From Sulfobacillus harzensis (lineage in GTDB: Bacteria > Bacillota > Sulfobacillia > Sulfobacillales > Sulfobacillaceae): 64,000 bases of DNA. The number at the start of each line of letters is the position of its first letter. Position 1 is the stretch's first letter. Below, piece by piece: positions 50,136-58,000 of this stretch. Where the stretch lies: the NCBI RefSeq assembly GCF_012933365.1, contig NZ_JABBVZ010000001.1, positions 56,409-120,408 of the forward strand, in the 5' to 3' direction. Made by a program: the position numbers and the translations under genes. The notes beneath the pieces are model-generated. The model worked only from the letters and a program-made list of their open reading frames with translations. It was not told the DNA's origin and did not search any database.

Positions 50136-50164
50136 AAAAAACCAGCCGTCTTGGCTGGTTTTTT
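50136..50164 (-). terminator. Strong terminator of the sedolisin gene
   Basis: AAAAAACCAGCC (50136-50147) / GGCTGGTTTTTT (50153-50164), 5-nt loop. Read on the minus strand it gives a 6-T tract, 17 nt after the sedolisin stop. It is symmetrical and could also stop plus-strand transcription. Confidence 0.85.
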
Positions 50165-50181
50165 CACCGGCACGTTTAGGC

Positions 50182-51867
50182 TTATGAGTGGTTCCAAGCA
50201 TCTAGAACCGAGGCCATCTGAGCCAGATTGGGGGTTCCGAGGCCGGTAACCGCATTCCAGCCGGCACCGGCTGAATAATACCAGTTGTCGCCCTGGGTCA
50301 CGGGATTGAAGGCGGAAGAGCCCTCATTCGCATAGAGGGCCTTGTTCAACAGTCCTTGAGGCCCGCCAAGGTCCTGATCCAGCAAGGCCACCATGCCGGC
50401 AATCTGAGGTGCGGCAAATGAGGTCCCGCCCCACCCGTTGGTCCAACCCGCAGTGGGTGTGGTATAAGCGGAATTGGTGTCATAGATGGCATATCCGGTA
50501 AAGGGGTCGGCGTTCAGGGATAGGTCGGGAACCCCTCGGGATGAGTTTCCGGTGCCCGACTGCCACCAGCTGTAGAGGCTCGATCCGGTCCCGGGACTTG
50601 TGGTCGTCCACAAGTCACTGAAGCCCCCGGTCGATCCCACGGGATAGATGTCTTTCTTCCAGCGGGTTTCCGTTGTGAGTCCAAAGTTTTGATAGTAGGG
50701 AAGCAAATAGTCCCAACCCCATCCATGCTCGCCCGTCATGGTGATAGCCGTGCCGGGGATTGGGATGTATCCGGTCTGGTTACTTCCCGGCTGAATCGGG
50801 GCCGCATTGGGGTTGGTGGGGGAACTCAGCGGCAAGGTTGTACCGCCGGCCGCCAGAATATCAGGGCTCGATGCTGGGGAATCGACGGCCAGGTTCTTGT
50901 CCGTGGGATAGCCGTCATAGGCGCCGTCATCCCCGGATGCGGCAATCATGGTCATACCCTCGGCTGCGCCCTGCATGAAGGCTTGATTGAGGAGATAGGC
51001 GTAGGAGAAGGGCTCGAAGAACTCGGCCTCGCCCCAACTGGTGGTCATAACCTGGGCCTGGTCGGCCGTCGCCACTGCGTCGTACAAGTCAATGAACCCG
51101 GGATTGGTATTCGGCGCCTCGTAGACGATGATATTCGCCCCCGGGGCCATGGCTCCCGATCGCTCGACATCCAGGGAGGTCTCCGACCCGCCGATGCCGT
51201 AGCCGGATGCCGTGGTGGACTGTCCGTCCACACCCACCTCGCTCAGCGTCCCCTTGCGCTTGATGCCGTAATAACTCCAGAAGTATTTGGCGTCGCTCGG
51301 CTTAAACGGCGCCAGCGTCGCCACGGCAATGGTTTCGCCGGAACCTGTGACATGCTGGTTATAGAGCGGATTGACCCCATAGGCATGAGAAATCTGCTGC
51401 GGAGAGTAGCCCACGGCTTGATTTTGATCGGCCAGACCGGACACGCCTTGCAGTTGCACCGCGTTGTCCGTCAAGCCATTGTAGGTTGTCATGCCGGCGA
51501 TGCCCGACACCAGAGCGGCGAGATTATAGCTGTTGCCCTGATAACTATAGGTCGTCGGAAGGGTCGGGGCATTAGAGTTGGCAATGAAGGAGCGGCCTTT
51601 GGATAGGTAGTTGTTAATGGACACGCCGAAGGCCTTTTCCACATTGCCCACGGTACCACTCACATTAATCCCCAGCGCATATTGCACGGTCTGTCCGTTG
51701 AGGGTGACGGGCGTGATGTTGTACTGCGCGAGATAGTTCAAGAGCGCTTGGACTTGCGACGACGATGGAGCATACTCCTTCGCAAATTGCTTCTCGCTCA
51801 AAAAGTGGTGGAAGTATCGGTTTCCCGGTGTCACGGTGTCCTGAATAAACTGGTTGAGACTCGGCAT
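50182..51867 (-). CDS. Sedolisin (kumamolisin-type) acid serine-carboxyl protease, frame broken from its signal peptide
   Basis: The ORF encodes 561 residues from ATG 51867, but that ATG lies in the middle of the prodomain, and the frame remains open upstream without a start. The S53 catalytic residues are intact: E229 and D233 (GSETSLDVE), D313-D314 (ASGDDGAYDG) and S483 (GGTSFAAPQ). The prodomain strand FLSEKQFAKEYAPS and the C-terminal SAGAGWNAVTGLGTP are typical. Sedolisins are secreted endopeptidases active at low pH, suited to acidophiles. The upstream in-frame sequence SASTSAHITLFIGFNFQSPSN is clearly prodomain. The signal peptide for it is in another frame (51934-52082), separated by an apparent single-base shift. 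The gene may be a pseudogene, phase-variable or affected by an indel. Confidence 0.8.
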   Translation of the reverse strand: MPSLNQFIQDTVTPGNRYFHHFLSEKQFAKEYAPSSSQVQALLNYLAQYNITPVTLNGQTVQYALGINVSGTVGNVEKAFGVSINNYLSKGRSFIANSNAPTLPTTYSYQGNSYNLAALVSGIAGMTTYNGLTDNAVQLQGVSGLADQNQAVGYSPQQISHAYGVNPLYNQHVTGSGETIAVATLAPFKPSDAKYFWSYYGIKRKGTLSEVGVDGQSTTASGYGIGGSETSLDVERSGAMAPGANIIVYEAPNTNPGFIDLYDAVATADQAQVMTTSWGEAEFFEPFSYAYLLNQAFMQGAAEGMTMIAASGDDGAYDGYPTDKNLAVDSPASSPDILAAGGTTLPLSSPTNPNAAPIQPGSNQTGYIPIPGTAITMTGEHGWGWDYLLPYYQNFGLTTETRWKKDIYPVGSTGGFSDLWTTTSPGTGSSLYSWWQSGTGNSSRGVPDLSLNADPFTGYAIYDTNSAYTTPTAGWTNGWGGTSFAAPQIAGMVALLDQDLGGPQGLLNKALYANEGSSAFNPVTQGDNWYYSAGAGWNAVTGLGTPNLAQMASVLDAWNHS

Positions 51868-51933
51868 GTTGGATGGGCTTTGGAAGTTGAAGCCAATGAA
51901 AAGAGTAATGTGAGCCGACGTTGAGGCAGACCC

Positions 51934-52082
51934 CTGTTCGTAGATGAGGCTAATAGATTGTGGGCCACGTTGCCTTTCAGTTGGCCATATTTGGCAGCCG
52001 AGGCGGATCCTGAGGCCAGCATCATTAAGGGCACGGCCATAAGGGCCGCGGAGCTCATGAGAGCCCAGGAACGTTTCATCAT
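51934..52082 (-). pseudogene. Signal peptide and proximal prodomain of the sedolisin, in a different frame
   Basis: ATG 52082 follows AAGGAGGG by 6 nt and starts MMKRSWALMSSAALMAVPLM with a classic signal peptide (cleavage near ASA-AK) and a short mature N-terminus KYGQLKGNVAHNLLASSTNRG. Its frame continues into unrelated sequence, while the protease frame reads SASTSAHITLFIGFN. Adding one base to the GGGG run (plus-strand CCCC 51931-51934) would join both into one sedolisin precursor: ...STNRG-SASTSAH.... The break is in a homopolymer. Confidence 0.7.
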
Positions 52083-52147
52083 CGAATTCCCTCCTTGGAC
52101 GAATGTGGAAAAAATGGTGCCCGGAGGAAAATTCGCGATGTGCAAGA

Positions 52148-52166
52148 AAATTCCTGCTAAGTTATG
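52148..52166 (-). promoter_or_regulatory. 19-nt motif upstream of sedolisin, shared with the cupredoxin region
   Basis: On the minus strand CATAACTTAGCAGGAATTT, 18 of 19 identical to 43276-43294. It lies 65 nt before the ATG at 52082. Confidence 0.4.
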
Positions 52167-52300
52167 GGATAAGACGCCCCTTCCCAAAGCGAACCGGTCG
52201 GTACCCCGGACAGCCAAAATCGCTTCCGGGTCCTTCCGTTCGGCTGCTATTCGATCGGGCAGTCATGCGCCGAATGAGAAGTGTCGATAATCTGCTGCAC

Positions 52301-53218
52301 CTAACGGTACTGAATGCGGGGATCGACTAAGGTGTAGGCAAGGTCTGCCAACAGGCTGCCCGTAATGGTAACCGCAGCCAAGACTAGTGCCACGGTGGTG
52401 GCCTGGGCAAAGAAAAATCCATTCAAGGCCCCCAGGAGTGCGGTCCCTGCACCGGGAATGCCGTAGATCACCTCTACCGCAATAATCGTGTTAATCATGG
52501 TCGGGAACGACAAGCCGAGTTGGGTAATGAACGGCAATAACGCTTTTCGCACAACGTGCCTTGAGACCACGCGCCGCTCCGGTACGCCCTTGGCTCGCGC
52601 CGTACGGATGAATTCTTCATGTAGCAACTCGGCGGCCGAACTCCTGAGTTGCCGGCTCCAAGGGCCAATAACCGACAATGCCAGCGTCACCACTGGAAGG
52701 ACCTCATGCCAGGCCCAATTAGCCAGCGAGGCATGGGGCGGTGCAAGGCCACTAGCTGGAAAAAGGATAATCTGGACGCTGAAGACAAACAACAACACAA
52801 AGCCCAGGAAAAAGCTTGGGATGGCACTGAGGATTCCCACCAGTGCGCTCACGGCCCCATCGAACAGAGTACCTGCATGACGTGTCTGAGCGAGTGCCAA
52901 AAGCACAGAAAAGACCGCTCCAATCAGCATACCTAGCCCTAGGATCTCCAATGTTGGCGGAAGAGCCCGGGTAATGATTGATCCCACCCCGCCAACTGAC
53001 AGTAATCCCTTCATCCACAGCATAAATTGGACGGGAACCGGATGGTTCAGTCCCAGCCGGGCGTTTAGAGCGGCTCCTTTTGCGGGGGTCCAAGTCTTAC
53101 CCAGTATCGCGCGAGCAGGGCTGGCCGTGTCAATGTGCAACAAGAAAAAGATAATCACCGCGATGCCAAAGAGAGCTAAGATGTCTTGCCCGAGACGGCG
53201 CGCCAGGAAGGGTATCAC
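52301..53218 (-). CDS. Dipeptide/oligopeptide-type ABC transporter permease (DppB/OppB)
   Basis: This 305-residue permease starts at ATG 53218. It has a typical OppB layout: an N-terminal helix (ALFGIAVIIFFLL), then five helices with the inner EAA loop ELLHEEFIRTARAKGVPERRVVSRH and IPGAGTALLGA...FFAQATTVAL. It moves peptides, nickel or related substrates when joined with two ATPases and a binding protein, none of which are in the window. Its start overlaps the stop of the DppC-type gene by 4 nt. Confidence 0.87.
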   Translation of the reverse strand: MIPFLARRLGQDILALFGIAVIIFFLLHIDTASPARAILGKTWTPAKGAALNARLGLNHPVPVQFMLWMKGLLSVGGVGSIITRALPPTLEILGLGMLIGAVFSVLLALAQTRHAGTLFDGAVSALVGILSAIPSFFLGFVLLFVFSVQIILFPASGLAPPHASLANWAWHEVLPVVTLALSVIGPWSRQLRSSAAELLHEEFIRTARAKGVPERRVVSRHVVRKALLPFITQLGLSFPTMINTIIAVEVIYGIPGAGTALLGALNGFFFAQATTVALVLAAVTITGSLLADLAYTLVDPRIQYR

Positions 53219-54102
53219 GAGGCACCTCCTTGACGGGCCAGGACGTCGTGGGTGGCATCAGCGACCAAGTTGGCCGATAGTTCGACAAGCACCAGGGCCA
53301 AACCGGGAAAAATCATTAGCCACCAATAACCGTCAAATACGGCGTTGGAACTGTAGGCGATCATGGTGGCCCAGTTGGGGGCCGGGGGAGGGAGGCTAAA
53401 CCCAAAGAAGCTGGCGGTCGCCACCACCAAGACGGTAGCACCGAGACAGTTGCTAAGCGCGACCAGCAACGTGCCCCCCATGTTCGGAAGGACGTGGCGG
53501 CCTGCTAAGCCCAGTGGGCCCGCTCCCAAAGACTGTGCCGCTTCAATATAGGGCCGCTCTTTAATCGACAGCGTTTGCGCTCGAACAATCCGTGCCACAA
53601 GAGGCCAACTGGTGAGTCCCACCACGGCAATCAGGGCCTGGGTGTTCAACCGATAGAGGTTCATAATCAGCAAAATGGGCACCAATTGGGGAACGCTCAG
53701 CACAATGTCCGTTACCCAGGTGCCCAATGCGTCAGCCCAGCGCCCGCCCAAAGCCGACGCCCACCCCACGGCCAGCCCAATCAGCGTGGCGCCTACGGTG
53801 GAAGCCAAGCTGACGATTAAAATCATCTGCCCGCCCCACATAACCCGGGCCAATTCGCTGCGTCCGAGATTATCGGTGCCGAGAGGGAAGCTTAGCGACG
53901 GGGGCTGGTCCATGAGGTTGACATGGATCAAAAGAGGGTTCTGGCGATAGATTAAGGGTCCCAAATAGGTAAAGGCCAGCATGAACATGAAGATACCTAC
54001 GCCTGTCCAAAAGCGCCAGTCGCGGGTGAGCCGTGGACGATGGCGCCTCGAGCGCGGACGCGGTTCGCTCATGTTATCACTTGTCATCGAGTTGGCTTGC
54101 AT
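53215..54102 (-). CDS. Dipeptide/oligopeptide-type ABC transporter permease (DppC/OppC)
   Basis: This protein has about 295 residues; ATG 54102 is the favoured start, with a TTG at 54117 upstream and only a weak GACGAGG site. The N-terminus has an Arg-rich cytoplasmic tail (RPRSRRHRPRLTRDWRFW), then a helix, the OppC hallmark HPLGTDNLGRS-like FPLGTDNLGRSELARVMWGG, and the EAA loop IKERPYIEAAQSLGAGPLGLAGRHVLPN. Paired with the DppB-type permease by overlap. Substrate unknown; vicinity of a secreted protease suggests uptake of released peptides. Confidence 0.87.
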   Translation of the reverse strand: MQANSMTSDNMSEPRPRSRRHRPRLTRDWRFWTGVGIFMFMLAFTYLGPLIYRQNPLLIHVNLMDQPPSLSFPLGTDNLGRSELARVMWGGQMILIVSLASTVGATLIGLAVGWASALGGRWADALGTWVTDIVLSVPQLVPILLIMNLYRLNTQALIAVVGLTSWPLVARIVRAQTLSIKERPYIEAAQSLGAGPLGLAGRHVLPNMGGTLLVALSNCLGATVLVVATASFFGFSLPPPAPNWATMIAYSSNAVFDGYWWLMIFPGLALVLVELSANLVADATHDVLARQGGAS

Positions 54103-54159
54103 TATGCCTCGTCCCAATCATTGTCATATTTAGATATTAATAACGCCATTATAGCCCAT

Positions 54160-56481
54160 TTAAGTCACGGGGTTGCGGACGGTAAGAAGGAGGGGGGCCG
54201 TGCCCGACCAGAACCACTTCATCTTGGCGAACGCGACCGGTGTGTTGGGGGGGATGTCCAGTCGTCGACCTTCGGTCAGCGGGGGGAGATGCTCCCGGTA
54301 CCGAGGCGCGCTAACCGGTGTTGAGCGACGCTCCTCATCCACCGCGGTAATCCCCGACAAGGTGCCGCCGGGAAGGTGTATCTCCAGCGGCGTTGTCGAG
54401 TCCTCAAAGCGGAGTAGCGACAGGGATCGGGACACCGTTTGAGCCCCTTCGGCAGTCGCCAGCGTGTCGACGAAGCCCAGCGTGTCGCCATCGGCGTCCG
54501 GCATGCCCTCACTTAAGGGAAGCCACACGTCCCGCCGCCAAAAGAGGGCCGGGAATCCCAGTGGAGCGTCCACACGAGCCGGTCCCGGGCCACTAAAGAC
54601 TTTGCCAGTCCACCAGTGAACCCAGGTCCCGGAGGGCAGGTAAACGGTCTGACGTTCCTGACGGGGACGGATAATCGGCGCCATGAGGAGGCTGGTGCCG
54701 AGGAGAAACTGGCCATGCCCATCGCCCTTCGCTTGGGGATATTCCAGCCACACTGGGCGAATGAGAGGAAGACCCGCCGTTGTGGCTTCGACTGCCAGGG
54801 TATAGAAAACCGGGAAGAGAGCTGCGTGCAGTCGGGCCATTCGTGCATAGGCCGCCTGTGTTTGGGCGTCGCGCGACCAATGATGGTTTCGGGGACGGGC
54901 CGTCCCGTGATGTGTCCGCATCAATGGCATCAGAGCAGCCACCTCGGTCCACCGGATATAAAGTTCACGGGTCGAAGGGCGGGTTAGGCCGAACGTCATG
55001 TACCCCGCGATGTCCGTTCCCCAAAACACGTTGCCGCTTAAGCCCGCCGAGAGCGCCTGGGGCACCACCGTGGGCAGGCCGTCCGCTCGATCCCAATCTG
55101 TGTCGGAGTCGCCACCCCACATGGCGGGAGCCAGCGATGGGGTTTCAAGGCCGGCAGACCGGACAAAAAAAGAGTAGTCTCCGTTGGGGCGTTGCGCTTC
55201 CCAAAATTCTCGGTTTAGCGATTGCCAGAGCAGCGGCCAGCGGTTGTGGCTCTGCCATCCGTCGCTTCCATCCGCGAGCTGGCTGCCCACGGGAAGATGC
55301 TCACCGAAGTCCGCCATCCAGCCATCAAACCCCATCTCCACGGCCGGCGAGAAAACGCGGGACTTGACCCATTCCCGTGTCTCCGGCCGGGTGAGGTCTA
55401 ACTCACCGTGATGCTTTCCCAAAATGTCAATGTCCACCCATTGTCCTCCAGAATCAAGGACCAGGTGTCCACCTTTTTGCGCTTCATGGAACAACGGCGT
55501 GTCGACGGCCACCTCGGGGCAAAAATATCCTAGAACTTTAAATCCATCCTGGTGGAGTTGCTCGACCATCCTCTCCCACTGGGGGTATAGGCGACGGCTG
55601 AGCTGGTGGCTCAACGGTCGCATCCAAAACCGCTTCTCATCTTCCCATGAACCGGTCCAGTCTTCGATCCATATGGCGGATGACGGGATCCGATGCTCTC
55701 GCAACCTGGCCGCCGTTTTCAGCACATTGTCCTGACCTTGCACGGCGTCGTTCCACGGTCCAAACTGCCAAATCGCCGGCATTCGGGGAAGGCCGAGAAG
55801 GAGATTTCTGCGGGTGAGAGCTTCCTTAAGGGTGGACCCGGCGACCAGGTGGAGTCGCACTTGCGAACCCCAGATGCGGAGACGACGTCGGGACCCGCGG
55901 ATGGACCAGTCGATGCGATCCTTTTCCTCAATCCATGCCGCATATCCCAGCGAACTGAGCCAGGTAGGGGAGGGCGCGTAGGTGGCACGGTGGCCGGGCA
56001 GGGGCACGAGGCCTGTCCAGCGAAGAAGCGGCGACAGAGGACCAAGCCCCACCGGACCCTCTTCCGTCCACGTGCTCCAGGTGCCATCCGGCATGCGCGG
56101 ACCGTCCCCGTATTCTCCAAAACCGTAGAGACGTTCCCCCTGAGGCCCCCACCAGACCCATCCGGAACGATTATGGTCGGCAGCATCTAATTGCAGCAGC
56201 AGGTGCCAGGGTTCAGGTTGTTCCAGACGAATCGTGGCCAAAGCCCTGGATGCCCGATCCACCAACGTCCATTGACCTTTGGAGAGGGAGATGGCGTCGA
56301 ACGGGACAAGGCGGTGCCGTCCGCGCTCCTTGAAGACATCCCATGCTAGCCAGTGCCGTTCGGTGACCTGTTGCACGTCTTCGATTATCCAGTCGGACAG
56401 ATGAACGACCATAAGAGGCTTCTCGTCGCTGCGAATCACCAGACGATTTTGGGAATTCATGTCACAATGAAGAATATCCAT
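54160..56481 (-). CDS. Glycoside hydrolase family 31 (YihQ-like clade)
   Basis: This 773-residue alpha-glycosidase has an N-terminal beta-sandwich, a TIM barrel with nucleophile D391 in GFDGWMADFGEHLPV and the candidate acid/base D458 in MWGGDSDTDWDRADGLP, and C-terminal beta domains. The sequences around both residues resemble sulfoquinovosidase (YihQ), where WMADFGEYLP and GDQ-x-W-S-x-DGLPSV are found. The arginine expected from YihQ after QDWxG for sulfonate binding is not obvious here (EDWTGSW). So an alpha-glucosidase-type activity is also possible. No signal peptide, so intracellular. ATG 56481 has a weak site (AAGGTAAG). It is followed in the same direction by two peptide permeases. 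Confidence 0.8.
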   Translation of the reverse strand: MDILHCDMNSQNRLVIRSDEKPLMVVHLSDWIIEDVQQVTERHWLAWDVFKERGRHRLVPFDAISLSKGQWTLVDRASRALATIRLEQPEPWHLLLQLDAADHNRSGWVWWGPQGERLYGFGEYGDGPRMPDGTWSTWTEEGPVGLGPLSPLLRWTGLVPLPGHRATYAPSPTWLSSLGYAAWIEEKDRIDWSIRGSRRRLRIWGSQVRLHLVAGSTLKEALTRRNLLLGLPRMPAIWQFGPWNDAVQGQDNVLKTAARLREHRIPSSAIWIEDWTGSWEDEKRFWMRPLSHQLSRRLYPQWERMVEQLHQDGFKVLGYFCPEVAVDTPLFHEAQKGGHLVLDSGGQWVDIDILGKHHGELDLTRPETREWVKSRVFSPAVEMGFDGWMADFGEHLPVGSQLADGSDGWQSHNRWPLLWQSLNREFWEAQRPNGDYSFFVRSAGLETPSLAPAMWGGDSDTDWDRADGLPTVVPQALSAGLSGNVFWGTDIAGYMTFGLTRPSTRELYIRWTEVAALMPLMRTHHGTARPRNHHWSRDAQTQAAYARMARLHAALFPVFYTLAVEATTAGLPLIRPVWLEYPQAKGDGHGQFLLGTSLLMAPIIRPRQERQTVYLPSGTWVHWWTGKVFSGPGPARVDAPLGFPALFWRRDVWLPLSEGMPDADGDTLGFVDTLATAEGAQTVSRSLSLLRFEDSTTPLEIHLPGGTLSGITAVDEERRSTPVSAPRYREHLPPLTEGRRLDIPPNTPVAFAKMKWFWSGTAPLLLTVRNPVT

Positions 56482-56536
56482 GTGCTTACCTTACACGAAC
56501 GCGTCGCGACACGGAAACCAAGATAGGGGGGGTGGG

Positions 56537-57096
56537 ATGGGAAATCCTTGGGATGACGCTATCCGAGAAAATTTGGGCCGGGTCTTGACCTGCCATCCTC
56601 TGTCTTCCGCCGAGGCTGCCGGGCGTTGGGTGCCGCACGGGACTCGGGCTATGGCATGTTGAAACAAGATGTGCGGCGCGCGAGCGTCGCTTTTATGACG
56701 GTCGGGCGACCGCCTTGCTAAGCTTGGATCTTCCCGTCCCCTTAGCTTGGCCACGGGTGGGCCCCCGCATTGGCTGCTCCTTAAGTACCTTTGGATCGGC
56801 GTCTCTGGGGCCGCGATCAGGGCCCAGGAAGCTAGTCCTGCACATCATGCCTTGCGCCCGGAGTGGCCGGAGCCACTTGAGAGCTTGTCGCGGCCTGTGG
56901 TGGAGGCAAAGCTCTGGAGTTATTGCGAGTTCCTGCCTGGGAATGGCAGCCCCACGGCGAGATGGGTTCGTCGGGTCACCATACCGCTCAGATTCTCGCC
57001 CAGGAGCTGCCGCACTGGTTCACGGTCCTATTTAACGATGCTCAGCGCTTCGGAAGTAGCGAAAAGTCTCCTCCAGACCATCCTTCAAGCTGACCC
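56537..57096 (+). pseudogene. Decayed coding region with several frame breaks
   Basis: No intact gene is visible in the ~550 nt between the GH31 start and the epimerase stop. Protein-like fragments occur on the plus strand in different frames: from ATG 56537 (MGNPWDDAIRENLGRVLTC, behind GGGGGG-rich site), then ERRFYDGRATALLSLDLP, HHALRPEWPEPLE, and from 56881 ELVAACGGGKALELLRVPAW ... ELPHWFTVLFNDAQRF, the last ending in a TGA at 57091. The order and plus-strand polarity suggest a gene broken by at least two frameshifts. I do not recognise the original family. Its 3' part overlaps the end of the opposing epimerase gene. Confidence 0.4.
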
Positions 57097-57982
57097 GAGG
57101 CTCCCAGCCAAGCAACTGTCGTGCCTTTGAGATGTCGGGGCAGCGGTTCGTCGGATCATCGGGGGGGAGCGGCCGTGGCTCCACCTTCAGGGGAATCCCG
57201 GCCACCTCGGCCACGACTTCGGCGAAATTCAGAATGGTGCGCTCTTCAGGATTGCCAATGTTCATGACTTCGCCGGCTAGTCCGTCGGTGACGGCTGCCC
57301 GCCAAATCCCGTCCACCTCATCGGAGACGTAGCAGAAGCTTCGGGTTTGCTGGCCCGAACCGTAGACCGTCAACGGCTTGCCCAGCAGCGCTTGGCGCAC
57401 AAAGTTTGGCACCACGCGCCCATCCTCAGATTGCATGCGCGGGCCGTAGCAGTTAAAGAAGCGTAGAATACGAGCGTCTAAATGGTATTTGCGCACATAT
57501 TCCATCGTCAGCGCTTCGGCAAAGCGCTTTGACTCGTCATAACAGGACCGTGGTCCAACCGGATTCACATGGCCCCAATAGCTTTCCGGCTGTGGTGAGA
57601 CGGCCGGGTCGCCGTACGCCTCCGACGTGGAGGCCAACACAAAGCGCGCGCCGTAGCGGAGCGCAGCATCGAGCGCATGTTTGGTTCCCATCGAATTGAC
57701 CATCAAGGTCTCAACGGCGAGACGGCGATAGTGAACCGGAGAGGCGGGGGAGGCCAGATGGAATATCAATTCGCACTTCGGGGGCAACGCCCCCTCGGGC
57801 CAGGATTCAGATACATCAGCCTCAATGCAGGTCACGGTGTCCTTGGTGTGCTGGGACAAATTGTCCCAGCTTCCCGTGGCCAGATTGTCCAGTACGACCA
57901 CATGAAATCCTTCTTGCACCAACCGATCAACCAGGTGGCTACCAATGAAGCCGGCGCCTCCCGTCACAATGGCAGTCTTCAA
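57032..57982 (-). CDS. UDP-glucuronate decarboxylase-like (UDP-xylose synthase) SDR epimerase
   Basis: This 316-residue extended SDR starts at TTG 57982, 7 nt after AAGGGAGG. The NAD-binding TGGAGFIGSH (8-17) and YxxxK in SCYDESKRFAE are intact. The UXS fingerprint is strong: STSEAYGDPAVSPQPESYWGHVNPVGPRSCYDESKR, and ILRFFNCYGPRMQSEDGRVVPNFVRQAL. It converts UDP-glucuronate to UDP-xylose, and is adjacent (18 nt) to UDP-glucose dehydrogenase, which makes the substrate. A similar decarboxylating epimerase role is likely. Confidence 0.88.
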   Translation of the reverse strand: MKTAIVTGGAGFIGSHLVDRLVQEGFHVVVLDNLATGSWDNLSQHTKDTVTCIEADVSESWPEGALPPKCELIFHLASPASPVHYRRLAVETLMVNSMGTKHALDAALRYGARFVLASTSEAYGDPAVSPQPESYWGHVNPVGPRSCYDESKRFAEALTMEYVRKYHLDARILRFFNCYGPRMQSEDGRVVPNFVRQALLGKPLTVYGSGQQTRSFCYVSDEVDGIWRAAVTDGLAGEVMNIGNPEERTILNFAEVVAEVAGIPLKVEPRPLPPDDPTNRCPDISKARQLLGWEPRVSLKDGLEETFRYFRSAEHR

Positions 57983-58000
57983 TCGAATGCCTCCCTTCGA

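Noticed and set aside
50689..51606. A 305-codon plus-strand open frame opposite the sedolisin
   Set aside because: Gly/Arg-rich composition typical of antisense frames and no ribosome-binding site; the sedolisin motifs on the other strand are decisive.
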